A stretch of 64,000 nucleotides of DNA. Origin: Gymnogyps californianus. Its lineage: Eukaryota > Chordata > Aves > Accipitriformes > Cathartidae. The stretch covers positions 49,842,663-49,906,662 of the forward strand of contig NC_059500.1 in assembly GCF_018139145.2 (NCBI RefSeq), given 5' to 3'. The translations under genes were made by a program, and so were the position numbers. Shown piece by piece: positions 23,901-36,293 of the stretch (positions are counted from its first letter, which is position 1; every line of letters starts with the position of its first letter). The notes under the pieces are model-generated. The model worked only from the letters and a program-made list of their open reading frames with translations, was not told the origin of the DNA and searched no databases.

Positions 23901-26900
23901 TAATGTGATCTCTTCTATTTCAGAGCACTCCTTGTGCAAACCTATCTTACAGAACAAAACTAAGCCATAGTTGCAGAGCACTCTGAAAATTCAGCTCAAT
24001 CCCAAGTGGTGTTTGTACGCTTTTGCCACTTTATTTGACCTACTGCCTCTTTTCCAAATGGGTGTGCTTTACCTTGAAAATAATTGAAGTGCTGTTTATT
24101 CTAATTGCTTAAGCAAAATAAATCTTCAGTACAGGCTATTCTCTTAAATAAGAATTTTATGCAACTGGCTTTAATGCCTGTAAGTACATCAAACACTATA
24201 GTTACATCAAACTCTTATCAAATTCTGCACAACCACATATTGCAGGGCAAAGTCTCTGAAGTTGCACTCAGTACTTTGTGCTGTGCTTGGTACTTTGTTC
24301 CCCATTTATGAAATATTCACAGCTAACCTCATGGCTGTCAGCTAACATGCTTTAGCATGTTTTACTGACAGGTGGTGAAATCTGCTGCCGACTTTCTCCT
24401 AAATGTACCAGCTCCTTGCTGCAATAGCAAGACAACGAGATTCCCTACTCAGAGAGAAGCTCCTTGCCAGTCCGTACAGCTGCATAATCACATCATGTCT
24501 GAGATGCATCTGGGAGCCTGTGCTGTCCAGGATGCTGCATGTGAAGAGGTGTGGGGTTGAGGCTACCTCAGGTCCTCCATCAGGCAGCTTGCCAGTGGGA
24601 ACAGGAAACATTGACAGTGAATTATAAATATTTTGCATTTGCCGTTTTGCTAAACCTAACTCCCTGAATATCTGGTATGGAGCCACCAACTTCAGCTTCC
24701 CTGAAATCTGTCCCTGACAGCTGCGCACACTCCCTCTGCTCAGATGAGAAAGAATGGGGATGAGAAGACTCTGTAGTTGGCCCGCTGCAAGAATATTGAT
24801 AAAAATGTTAATTGTCCGCACTGAGAACCAAATCATCCTGTTTACAGTGCCTCGTGCTCCACGGCACCAGCAAAACGCACTTCAACTTGAAAAACAAAAA
24901 ATGGACCAAAAGCTAAAATGAATAATAATAAGAAGAAGAAAAGCCAGGGCCAGCCTTATGTTTCTCTAAGGCCTTTTCTGAGGCATTTTTGTTTTGCTGG
25001 TTTAGGGTATTGCTATTACCAGCCATTTAGTCTGATGTTCTGCTGGTGGCTGGAGCCTGCAGTCAGAGTGTTCAAACAGAGCAGGCATGTACCTAAGCTG
25101 CCTTTCTGAACAAGGCAGTATCTCAGCTTAACCCTCTGCTGACACTGGTTCAAACTCACCTTGCACTGCAATAGATACGGAAGCATTCAAGTAGTCTGTT
25201 GCCCTGCCTGGACTTCAGACAGCAGCTCCTGGAGGGAGAGAGGCATTAGAAGAGCTAATGCTAGGACATCTGCAGCTGGACATCATCTGAGCAGAGCTCC
25301 TCATACCACCGAAGTGCCTTGGATGAAAATTAACTCCCTAAATGAGGCTACTCCCTGGTCTAGCTTAGCCTCCATGTAACCTATCTGGGCTGGGCGATCA
25401 GCAGATTTCACCATGCCTACTACTGAGGCAGACAGATCAGAAAACATATCTTGCCTTCAATTTTTCTGATGATTAGGTCAGAGGGAAAACGGAGCGCGAG
25501 AGACCTTTTCGTTTACTCTAACATCTATTGCCTCATCCTCAGTATGTGACATTGTGACTGACAAAACTTCTGGGCCACGATGGGTTTTGTTCCAGCACAG
25601 CATGACATTAACACAGACCTCCATCTTCATGATATGTATCATGACATGAAGAATTCTGCTCCCATTCTAGAGTTAACAAGTGTCTCCTATGTACATCAGC
25701 AAGGCTGGCAAGGAAGTGAGCAATGCAACGGTGCTGCAGAAAAGAAGTGGCAGTGACAAACTGCACAATTGAGAAGGACCCAGGAAGATGAGTACTGTTG
25801 AGAAGGCTGATTTCTCAGCCCAGGAGGTATCTGTGCACAGACAGAGCCCCTTCTACACGTGGATCAAGGGGTACAATTGGGCTCAAAATGAACCCTGGAA
25901 AACAGTCTCATGAAGCAAGGGGCTTGTAAGCAGTAAGAATCACGGGAGTCACAGTGCATACCTCTCTCTTGCATGTGCTCTCCATAACAGAGCATCAGCT
26001 GTTACTGCACATGGCTTGATTTCAGCATGCTGATTTAATATTTACAGAGTGCCAATAAAATTTATAGGATGACAGCTGGTGGCTCCTGTGGTAATTTATA
26101 AACAGCAACAACACCACAACACAGACATCAGAAACTCCAAGAGGAATTCTACGCTATTGTGCAATATTCAGCACTGAAGAATGTGGGTATTTTTCTAAAT
26201 TTGCAGACTTTTAATAATCTTTGTGTAATACATCCATATTGGACTTTATGTGAAGTCCATATTATGCGAAGTTAGTACTTCCCCTAGGTATGCTTTTTTC
26301 CTTCAGAATGGAGTTCACCACAAAGACTCATTATCTATCTACCTGGATTCGATACTCTGGCAAAAGTGTCAGGTAATTTCTATAGTCCGAGCCTTTGCAA
26401 GTTCAGTTGGGAAGTCCAGCACATGATTGCTTGCTTTTCTTCCTGTATTGTGCTTCCCCAAAAGGAATATTAACAAATGGGAGCTGCTATGCTGATGACT
26501 AAGCCAGAATAGACTACTGCCCTTGTTCCACAACCTGTGTTTACTCTGTACATCCATGAGTAGACAAGAGTAAAATACAATCTGTCTGACAACACTACAG
26601 ATCTAACGACTGGCCATTATCAGTGTACCACTACAGAAACACAAATACCTGGTATTTGACTAGAAGATGACATTATTGACTGATTCTTTTTCATTCTACA
26701 AGAAACCTTCATCGATCATACTACCCTTTTTGTTTATCTTTCCATTTTATTTCCCAAGTCCTTGGTTTCCTTTCCACTCCCTGGTTGTTTTCGGTTTTTT
26801 TTAATCTACATTTATTCTTCAAATCAGTGAAAAGTTTTCACATCTTATTATACCTTTTACACATAGGCATAAATTCATATGTGAAATTTGTCATGGAATA

Positions 26901-27680
26901 GAGGCAGAGGCTGTTTTTTATTACCACCTTTCCAGTGATCTTTTTCCCCATGTTTTTTAATAGTCCAATTAATATGTCTATTATTTTCAGTGTCACCTGT
27001 TCCCAGGGACATATGTAGGTTGTTCTTGAGGAAGCGCTATCTTCTGGTTTACCTGGAGCATGCTTCGTTCTCTTTCCAGACAACCTCCAGTTCCTGCTAA
27101 GAATGTGTATTTTCAGGTCAGAGCAACTTTAGCTTGAAATGTTAACAATTGCCCTGTATAACAGAAGACTGTGGACACTGAAAAATAAATCAGGACAAGG
27201 TCCAAAAGTCTCAACAAAAGCTTGAAATCCGCCTAAACACTAAACTGACTTTTTGGGTACACTCTTTTCGGAATAATCATATTATGATTAATTTTTAGGA
27301 AGAATGTCATCAGTAATAAAGAAGAGTTTTCTGTGTCAGTGGGGATCACCATATTACTCTTCATCCATTTCATCCATCATTGTGTAGGAAACATGCTCCA
27401 GGGCAAGAGCCCATCAGTTTACAGTGGGAATCATGCCACTCAGACAGATGGGGATACCTTTAGGTAGCCAAAAGATCATGTATGTGCATCAGCAATGGGT
27501 GCTCAAGGCACGATTCCCAGCTGGGAACACTGAAAATGCTGTCCGTTACAAGCTGTCTGTGGCTCTTAGCCACTGCTAATCCCTCGCGGGTCAGAATTAG
27601 CTTTTAAAAACAAAGACTGGCTTCCGTGGCCATGCAAGGGCCCTCTGAGAGCAAGGGGCACAGCACAGCAGGAGACCCGA
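20960..27680. other. CER1-ZDHHC21 intergenic region, no gene seen
   Basis: There are no exons, RNA genes or clear transposons I can support. Open frames, such as the 145-residue one at 24399-24836 on the minus strand, show no domains or splice context. A nested inverted repeat lies at 24335-24371. Distal parts of the CER1 3' UTR may extend to about 22560. Confidence 0.65.
24335..24371. repeat. Nested inverted repeat, hairpin-forming
   Basis: The outer arms CTGTCAG (24335-24341) and CTGACAG (24365-24371) enclose the inner arms AACATGCT (24344-24351) and AGCATGTT (24354-24361). Only TT lies at the centre. All arm pairs match. The stem is too short for a typical microRNA precursor. Confidence 0.85.
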
Positions 27681-27681
27681 G

Positions 27682-28308
27682 TGTCATGAAAATTTCGCAA
27701 CTGGTCTGTGCTGACGGAGGAGAGAGGCTAGGACACAAAGTATAGAATTACAACAGTAATTCTTTATTCATGCGCATGAGGTGTCCCATTCAAATCGGGG
27801 CACACCGAATGCGGTTTTACACATGGTTCTCATACCTTTCAAGAGTTCAGATACAACATGATTTGTCCGCTCGCTACTTAACACACACATACCACTATTC
27901 TGAAAAACAACTATAATGCTATGGTGCCATCATGCATCTGCTTCTTTCTTGACCTAGGTGTCCCTGGAGTTGGTCTTGCTACAGTTACTTATCTACGATG
28001 CCAGATAATGGGAGGGCTTCACGAAGGTGTTGGAGGGGCTGGGATGCTGGCATTATTTTGGCAGTCCAGCGGTATCCTTTCTTCATCACGGATGCCTTTA
28101 AGAGTCCGAGAAACAGAAGGTCCTTATCTTCAAGGTGGGGGCTGTCCTTCTGCTCCTTGCAGTGAGCTGGGGCCCTTCAGTTATGGTGACTTAACCATGA
28201 TCATGCAGGTTAAAGGTAAAATAAAGATCTCTTAAGAAAGCTAACACAATTCCATACTATTAAGAAAGTTCATACAATTTCATACTATAAAGACTAATTC
28301 GTACAACA
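27682..28308 (-). mobile_element. Probable solo LTR of an endogenous retrovirus, antisense
   Basis: Read on the minus strand, the segment begins TGTTGTACG, has AATAAA (27768-27763) about 80 bases before its end, and closes with CATGACA. This is the TG...CA layout of an LTR with a polyadenylation signal. Near its start is a 28-base tandem pair (28232-28259 and 28260-28287) of the sort found in U3 regions. No gag, pol or env and no primer-binding site are visible beside it, so it would be a solo LTR. I could not find a clean target-site duplication, and the family is not identified, so the ends are tentative. Open frames within it are not genes. Confidence 0.45.
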
Positions 28309-28429
28309 GTCAGGGGATGAGCTTCTCCTAACAGGAGCCTGGAGACCGAGGCAGAGGCCTTGTCTGCAGCGCTTACATTTTGTCAGGAATTGCAAAGGGA
28401 CACTACAGAAGATGAAGGAGAGAGGACTC

Positions 28430-29300
28430 ATCTTGACTAACGTCTGCGCTCGGGAACGGGCCTGCGCCAGGGAGCTCCAACACCGGAGAGCGCTCAACGG
28501 CGGATCAGGCAAAGACGTTTCCGACAGACTCCCGCCGGGCAAGGGAGACCGTCCCTCCAAGGTGGCTCCTCCCGCCTGCGCAGGGAAGGCGGGGTGCAAA
28601 AGCCTCACGTACGCCCCGCGCGGGTGATTCCGGCAGTGCGAGCCGAGGGCAGAAGGCCCGGCCCGGCCCGGCCCTCAGGGGAAGGGGCCGCGGGGCGGCA
28701 GCCGAGCGCACCCCGTCCCGCCGCCCAGTGCGCTCCCTCACAGGCCCTGGCCCCGCCCCGCCGCCAGCGTGCTCTCAACGCGCACGCGCGGCTCGGCCGG
28801 CGGAAGCGGAAGGTGCCGCTGCGGCGGCAGGGGTTGGGCGCCGGCGGGCGCGCGCGCGCTGCGAGCGGCCGAGGTGGCCCCCGCGGTTGCTATGGAGAGC
28901 GGGGGCGAGGGGGGCGCGTGACCGCGGCCCCGCCCTTCTCCTCCTGGCCTCGCCCAACGGTTGGTTCCGCCTCGTGCCCCGGGGAGGGGGGCGGGGGGGG
29001 GCGGGGGGAGGGGCTGCGCGGCCGGCGGGGGCGCCGCCGAGCCGGGGGGGCTGCGGGAGGGGCCGCCCTCTGCACGGCTCGCCGAGGGCAGCTCCCCCCC
29101 TCAGCCGCTGCCGTGAGGGGTGTCCCTGTGGCCGGGCCTCTGCGGGCGTCCCGTGCCCGAGCGCTGCTCTCGAGTCAGGGGCTCGGTGGAGAGGCCGCTG
29201 CCGCCCTTCCTGAGGCGATGGGATGGAGAGCGCCGGGCGCCCCTCGGGACGCGTGTGGCATGGTCCCGGGAAGGCTGACGGGTAGTAGGCTTTGTCTAGG
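28430..29300 (+). promoter_or_regulatory. ZDHHC21: CpG island, likely ZDHHC21 promoter and noncoding first exon
   Basis: This is the only strongly GC-rich, CpG-dense block in the window. It has many GC boxes (GGGGCGGGG types), an NRF1-like GCGCACGCGCGG near 28779, and G runs at about 28980-29012. It is TATA-less and lies about 7 kb before the ZDHHC21 start codon. Since the exon at 36080 opens with 5' UTR, an upstream noncoding exon is required, and this island is the natural place. A possible donor is CGG|GTAGTA near 29280, but I cannot fix the exon ends. Long open frames here (28594-29355 and others) are Ala/Arg/Gly-rich in all frames, an effect of base composition. Confidence 0.75.
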
Positions 29301-32300
29301 GTGCGATGGGGGCTTCCGTATCGCCAGTCTTGGACGTCGGCTTTTCCTGTGTTAAATCTGCGTTGCCAGTCGTGGATTAAGTCTGCGTTACCAGTCTGCT
29401 TTACTTGTATTAACTTTAACTTCAGGAATGCTGTTTTCTGTGTAGAGAGCTGGGGGAGGGAAGTCCTTAGCAGACTTCATGAGTATCTGCTTATCTACAA
29501 AATAAAGAAATGCTCTTGTCATTTTCGTGGAGCTCCACAGTGCTGCTTTTTTTGCTAAATGATGAGGAGGGCATTTGCTGCTTGTGTGGTGGTAATGGAA
29601 GAGGTGCGTGGGTCTTGTTGGCTCTGTGCTCCAGCAACACAGCACAAGGAAATACAATGCTCTCTGACCGTTCTTAGTTTCACACTTTCATTTTCCCGCT
29701 CCAGTAGTTAGTAACATGACATTGTAGGTCTGCATTCTCTTCGCACTGAGGATCCAAACATTGATGTGCTTAAGTAACATATATTATCTGTCTACAAGTG
29801 GCTGTTTGGTCACCGGTGGGTGAAGACAGTTTTCATGGATTTGTGATCAATGAGGAGGGTATAGTGTGTATGCATTATATCCAGCCGCATCCCAGTCCAA
29901 CCCCTGTGGCATCTTCCGTGAATGCAGTAGATATTTACAGGTACACCTTGCAAGATCCTGTCTATAAAAAAGAATTGGGTGGGAATGTCTTGCCTATCTT
30001 AACCAACGTGTCAAGAGCCACCTAACAGCTGTGTAGCGCCAAGGTCTCTACTAACAACCATCTATTGTATAAACATGTGCAATGCCAGGTACATGGGGTT
30101 TTGTCATGGCAAAAATATGCTGCTGCCTGGATTAACTAGTTATCCAGATACTAGTTTTGTTAAATGTAAGAGCTGCAGAAGGTGTAATGGTAATTCTATT
30201 CTGACACTTGATAACATCACATAAGTGACTTCTTTAAAATGTAGTGGAAAGTAATGTAGTTGTTTGGTTCAAGTCCACTTTTTTTTTTCCTGGTGAAGTG
30301 TATTTTTAGTTTTATGTCAGTAATTTTTGGCAATAATTCTTAAGATTTCAGGAGAGTCACAGATCTAAAATCACAGCTGGATCCACAAATTGACAGAGGC
30401 TGTTGATTGTCACGGCCTTGGCTTGGCTACCACAAATCTTATAGAAAGTGTATCTCTCATGTTTCTCCTCTCCGTTCCTTTTTCTGTCTGAATCACTTGG
30501 AATACAGCCTTTTTAGAACGTGGTGTTTTTCTCACTCTAGAAGTGTATGTTACAGAGCATAGTATTGTTCAGTTTGCATGGGGTCTTAAAATTCTGTTTC
30601 AAAGTGAACAATACTATGAATTATTGATCTGTTTCATTCTGGACTTGTTTAAGCATTTGTGAAAAAAGTTCTAGAAATCAGATTTCACAAGTCTTGCTTT
30701 TCTTACTGAACTACAAGTCAAGGGCTAAAGTGAGGCAGAATGTATAGAATCTTGGTTTCTAGTTATGTATCAATGCAACAGGCATAAAAGTGCAAGGAGC
30801 AGGATGTCACCAGAGCTGGTTGTCATGCTTCTTAGGATGAGAAATTGAGTAGTGCTTGTATTGGGTTTATTTATGAAACAGAATTTTCTGATTATGTTTT
30901 GGGACAGCCTTGATTCAAAATTATATACTTTTTTTTTAAGCTTGCATTCAAGTGAGCCTTTTAAAACAATCTTTATTTCATGTTAACATTTCTGGTTAGT
31001 GCAAAGCTTTCTTGTTTCTCCGAAGTAACTTTCTACCTGCCTGACTCATTCTGTGGTCTCATTATTCAATGGATGTCACATCAGAAGTCATATTGGAGGT
31101 GATTGTAGTGAACAAATACTGAGTTTATGATACCATTAATTGAATTGGGCAGAAAGAAAAGGGTGAGGAAAAAATGCTGTCCAGGCATCCCATAGTAAAA
31201 GTATTTTTTGGAAAGGCTAGAACAATTCTTGATCATGTAGGAAGGACTCAGTCATGTTTTGGTATATCTGAAGCTTTTCACAGCCACAGCTACTGTTTGC
31301 TTTCAAATGCTTTATGTTTGAGATGTTTATTTAGAAAAAATGGCTATAAATTAGGGGAAGAGGGAAGAAAATCACAAAACCTCCAATGTTAGTGTTGTGT
31401 ATTTTATCCTAAATTATTTTCTTGTACAATTTTTAGGCATTGCATACCGGTGAGTGTATACGGATATAAATCACTTAATTGTTTCTTTTCAACTGATTTG
31501 TTGTAAACCTGCTCATAGACTTTTTTCCTCTACTTATTGTGGTTATTCTTATCAGAAATGAAGCATCCTAAAGAACAGAATTATTTGAGATCAGTCTGCC
31601 TTTCTTTTGACATTGTATTTGAAAGGGTAAATATAGATTTTTTTTTTTAAAGTATGTTTAAAAAGAGAAGACTATAAATTCACCTTGCCTGTGAGTTAAA
31701 TTGGAATCTAGTACTTTCTACCTAATCATTAGAATGTACACGTTAGGTTTTCTTTATTCCCCTCCTCCCCCTTACATATTTATGTATGGTACATTAACCA
31801 AAAAGGAGAGGGGAAAAAGCTCACTTTGATGGAGGAAGTCAATATATTAATGTTGTTTATGCAGTATTGCTGACAAAAGTATAATGAAAAATGTAAAACT
31901 TAATTTATCAGTATAATAGGCATGCAGGAAGCAAGTGTATCACAATTTAAAATAACTGAAATACACTGACAGTCATACAGTTTTATACAGACCTTTCTCT
32001 GAACGCTCCCATCCTTTTAAATCTGTATTAAAATTTTGAAATGGCCTAGAACTGAAATTAGAGGAACGCTAGTTAGAATCAGCATGTCAGTTCAGACATG
32101 AGCGGCAAAGGATCTGGATATCTCTTTGAATAGCTTGAGAGGAAGCTCTACTCAGTGAGGTGAGGTGAGGTATGAAGAACAGAGTAGAAGGTAATCTATT
32201 ATATGCTGCCTTTCAAACCAGTGATGATGATTGTTTGAGTATCACACTATTTTCTGTCTCTTTCAAAAAAGATACAGAAGGCGGTCATGAAAAATCTCCC

Positions 32301-32387
32301 TTTCTTGGGAATGGGGCCTTTTTTTGCATAGTTCCAACTTAATTGTGGAAGTTGCCACCAAAAGTATGGGTTTGGGGGTGGTAGTGG

Positions 32388-32420
32388 TGTTTTGGTTTGG
32401 TTTGGTTTGGGTTGGGTTTT
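32388..32420. repeat. (GGTTT)n simple repeat
   Basis: This is a short array of GGTTT-like units, four clear copies with some variation, in the ZDHHC21 5' intron. Confidence 0.8.
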
Positions 32421-32759
32421 TTAATTGTAAAAGTGAATAATGTCATGCAGGCAAAAATTAGTCAATGAGTTACAAAAGTTTGTGATATACTTCCATTATA
32501 GGCATTCTTATTGTTTTCTCCAGAATCTCTCTCACTGCTTATTGCTCACACATGATACTTAGTACGTCACTTGGAAACAAGTATTTCTGTACTTATATCT
32601 CTCTGTTTTGTTTGTTGAGCTGTTACTTCCCCTTCTGAGGAAGCGCTGTGAAGTCATGGAATCTCTGCTGCTCTGGTAAGATGGAAAACAGATGGATTCC
32701 TTGGCGGTCAGCAGTGTTTCTAGCTGCTTCTGGTTTTTTTTTGGCCTCTGTGTTTCTGT

Positions 32760-34455
32760 CTGCATGATTTCCCCTTCGTAAATCCGTGCTGACTACTGCC
32801 AATCACCTTCTTGCCCTTCAAGTGTTTGGCAACAGTTTCCAGGATTATTTGCTCAACCTTCCCAGGGATCAGGGTGAGGCTAACAGGCCTGTAGTTGCCT
32901 GGATCCTCCTTCTTGCCCTTGAAAACAGGGTTGACACTTGCTTTCTTGAGTTCTCTGGAACCTCACCCATCAGCTTAAAACTTTCAAACATAATTGAGAC
33001 ACAATGACAGGGCCAGCTCTCTCAGCGCTCATGGTGGCATCTTACCAGGTCGCATGGAAGTGTTATGTCCAGTTTGTGTAAAGGTTTCTTAATCTGATCC
33101 TCCCTCACTCAGAGTAAGTCTTTGTGCTCCAGACTTTCCCACTGGTCTCAGGAGCCTGGGATTCCAGAAAGCAGGTCTTACCCGTAAAGAGAAAGGTGAA
33201 GAAGGCGCTTTGACCTTTTTGTATCCTTTCATCAGGTACCCCGCCCCATTCAGCAGCAGGCCCACATTTCCGCTAGCTTTCCTTACGCTGCTCGTGTACC
33301 TGTACAAGACTTCCCTTTTGACCTTCATATCCCTCACCAGATTCAACTCCAGGTGGACTTTCCCTTTCCTAAGGCCATCCCGCTACACCTAAGTGATGTT
33401 TCTGTATTAAGTGTGTGCACACACTTGATGTGGCCCCACTTCACCTCTGTTTCGTTGATTATAAGATCTCTGTTGTCCGCATCATCCTGCATCCTTTGCT
33501 TGCAAACCCTGACCACCACTTACTCAATCGTAGGTCACCACCTCCCTCTCTCATCGTTCCTAGTCTAAGCCTTGCCTTAGCAGATTGACCAGCCTGTTGG
33601 CAAACATGCTTTTACCGCACAGAGTGTCAGATGGATCCTGGCCCCCCCACCCCCAAGTTCCTGATCCTCAGAGAAAGTCCTATGGATGTAAAAGCTGAAT
33701 CCCAGCTTTTGACACAAGCTGTACAACCAATTCTTGGTCCGCGGGATCTGTCTACTCCTCCTCAAGTCCTTCCCCTTCACCAGCAGGATGAAGGAGACAC
33801 CACCTGGTCCCCAGGCCCTGGCCCTCATACTCCAAGCCACGTAGTCGTACTTGGTATGCTCCCAGTCTCCCCTGGCTATATCCGTGATGCCCATGTGGAA
33901 GAGCAGCTGAGGGTAATTAATAGTCTGAGGGCCAGACTACTACCAGCCTCAGTAATAGCCTACCCATGGTATCCAGGACCCAAGCCCCTGGCAAGCAGCA
34001 AACCTTTCCAGGTGACAGGTTGGGCTGACAGAGGTGCCTCTGTCCCTGCAGCAGGGAGTTTCCCACCACTGTTCCTTGCCTCGTCCTGCCCGCACTGCCA
34101 CAGGACTCGGACACAGCCAGCTTGGAGGCCTAATTGGACAGAGCTCCCTGTCTTTGCCTGCTGCCAGGGCTCAGAACCTGCTCTGTAGATCAGAGCTGCC
34201 AGTGGAGCAGGCACCGTCCTCCTGGTGCTGGAGCTCACAAGCTCCCAGGCTTCGCCACACTCAACATCTCCATGCCCAGCCTGACAAGCTAAGGCTCTGC
34301 CTGCTTCACCTTGGTGCAGTGGGGGTTCCTGTAGCTGCAGGGTCTTGGAGGGGATCTGGTCCATCTCCTTTTCAGCATCCCTGATGTTGTTCAGTCTGCT
34401 CACCTCTTCCCACAGCTTCTCTGCTTGATGAGACAGATCCTCCATCAGTGCACGC
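32760..34455 (-). mobile_element. Antisense CR1-type LINE with ORF1 and RT remnants
   Basis: This is a long decayed CR1 copy on the minus strand. From its 5' end it shows a coiled-coil-like ORF1 start (LSHQAEKLWEEVSRLNNIRD, near 34430) and then an SGNH-esterase-like segment (TDIARGDWEHTKYDY at about 33885, with later VKGKDLRRSRQI). Next comes the region before reverse transcriptase (NLVRDMKVKREVLYRY at about 33340), and then RT motifs PGNYRPVSLTLIPGKV (about 32900) and QHGFTKGKSC (about 32790). It stops there, before the catalytic FADD box. ORF1 remnants end near 33577 and the pre-RT region starts near 33350, so the apurinic endonuclease is largely gone. Frames are broken by stops and frameshifts. 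This is established CR1 family structure; the deletion is inferred from spacing. Confidence 0.88.
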
Positions 34456-36079
34456 TTAGAAGGATATAAAATGGTTTTTAGTTCTAAACCTGCTGGTTGC
34501 CAAATCTGACATAGAACAGAGGCACATTAAGAACTGGCAGATTCAGGAGTATAATACTACATCATTTATATGTCTAGAGACTGTACATACATGTGTAGTA
34601 TATTAATACCACGTACACAACAGACTGTGGTGCATGCATGCTACCTATAGTAAAATTAAAAAAGAATAGTAAATATAGGCCTAAATAGTTTTCTATGATT
34701 ATCATGAACTTAACAGTTTCAAGGGCACAGAAGCTGTATTGAGTAAGCAACATGGGCTTATAAAACAAGTGTTAGCAAATTTGATGCATTTTTAGGATAA
34801 AAATAAGCACTTAATACTCTGCTGTACTTGAATGGGAACACACTTTTGCATTAGAAGACAGCAAACAAAGGGTGGTGATAAATAGTGCATAGGAGAAGTG
34901 TGGAAAAATGTCAGCTTATTGGGGTCTGATTTTGATTAGAGATCTAGAAAGAGAGAAAACAAGACATTAATGAAACTCGTGGATAACATTAAGCAGAGAA
35001 ATTGTGAATGTGAGTGAGGATAGACAAACATGAAGCAAGTAAGCAGAACCCCTGGAAACAGAGATGTCTGACTAATGAACAATATGAAATTTCAGTGCAA
35101 CAAGTAGAAGCTGAAGGGAATGGAAGGAAATCTGTCTGAAATGGACAAGTTCCCTGAAGCCCAGAAATCAGGGAAACTAATGGGTAGGAGAGTAGCCTGG
35201 GATTTGTGTGTGTGTTGCAATATTAAGATACGTATATGAAGGCAGCTTGACAAAAAAGTAACAGTAGTAATTCTTCTGTTGAAGGTTCTGCTGAATAGTG
35301 CTTACAACTTAGTGCTACATTTTTATGAAGACCAGTTTATGAAGCCCTGAAGTTCATACTGTAGGATTTGGTGGGGTTTTTTCAGTCTAAAACAAAAAAG
35401 AACCCAGCACACTAAACTATCAGAATGGAAACCTTGATGTTTTAAGTGTGATTAATAGTGAGAAAACTTCCTATTGTATGATACCTCTTAATGATCTACA
35501 TAAAAGATGTCAGGGTAGTGTGGTTCCTTTCTCTATTGGTTTGCTATAAATGCCATGAAGGAGGTTTTTTAACCAGGGAGAAATGACAAATTCCTGGGGA
35601 AGCTTGTCACTATTTTAGCAAACAAGCTTTTAAAAAATAATCCTGAAATATAGTTGGGAAACTACGATAGGTAGGTGGGATAAATCCTTGTATAACATAA
35701 ATCATTCCCTGTATTTCTTTTTTGCTTTGCAACCTTTTTATTTTGATGAGAGACATCTTTTCTTTACTGTTTATAACCTTTGCTGCTGCCAGCTGGCTGA
35801 CAGTTGCTTGCTTTACCTATTACTTAATAGTTTTCCCAGGTACTTGTTTTACTTGCATCTTGATGATGTTACTTTTTAGCAAGATATAACTAATTAATGA
35901 AATCATAAAATATTTCTCGTCTTGGTACTTGAACAGTGTATGTAAAATGTCTGTAAGTTTTCATTTAATTCCTTAAATCAATAGCTGACAGGTTTTTTTT
36001 TCCTGTTTGAATGTATGTGGAACTCTGTAGGTTGCATGATACTAGTTAATTTACTCTTTTTTTCTTTTTTTTTTTTTAG

Positions 36080-36139
36080 GTCTCTCTAGGATAATCTTTT
36101 CTTCGTGGGTCCTGACAGTTTATTACCTGTTTGTGTTCG
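36080..36139 (+). other. ZDHHC21: ZDHHC21 5' UTR within first coding exon
   Basis: This is sixty bases between the acceptor (a T-rich tract and AG at 36078-36079) and the ATG. It contains in-frame stops, so translation starts at 36140. Confidence 0.75.
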
Positions 36140-36293
36140 ATGGGACGACGAATTCACTTTGTGGTTGACCCTCAGGGTTGGTGCTGCTTGGGCCTGATTA
36201 TCCTTGTCTGGCTGTACAATACAATCTTCATTCCAAAAGTCATCCTTTTTCCTCACTATGAAGAGGGACATATTTCAGTTGTGGCAATTTTGT
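36140..36293 (+). CDS. ZDHHC21: ZDHHC21 coding exon 1 (residues 1-52)
   Basis: This exon encodes the N-terminus, starting MGRRIHFVVDPQGWCCLGLI, with the first membrane segment at about residues 16-36 and a luminal loop FPHYEEGHI. The sequence closely follows the family member ZDHHC21 (MG.RIHFVVDP.GWCC start). ZDHHC21 is a multi-pass palmitoyl acyltransferase of the Golgi and plasma membrane. It attaches palmitate from palmitoyl-CoA to cysteines of partners such as Lck, Fyn, endothelial NOS and sex-steroid receptors, and loss in mouse causes the depilated hair phenotype. The donor GTAAGT at 36294 leaves phase 1. Confidence 0.96.

Larger units (their letters stand above)
29300..36079 (+). other. 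ZDHHC21: ZDHHC21 5' UTR intron (inferred)
   Basis: This stretch lies between the CpG island and the first coding exon. It ends in a long T tract and TTTAGG at 36061-36080. It contains a (GGTTT)n tract and a large antisense CR1 remnant, listed separately. I see no other gene. Confidence 0.65.

Noticed and set aside
24399..24836. 145-residue minus-strand open frame
   Set aside because: No recognisable domain, and it overlaps plus-strand frames of similar size. No splice signals or promoter context support it.
28594..29355. 253-residue open frame and overlapping frames in the GC-rich block
   Set aside because: All frames on both strands are long and rich in Ala, Arg, Gly and Pro, which is what a CpG island gives by composition. 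No domain or splice structure was found.
33631..34188. 185-residue plus-strand open frame
   Set aside because: It is the complement of the antisense CR1 ORF1 remnant, whose residues are recognisable on the minus strand.
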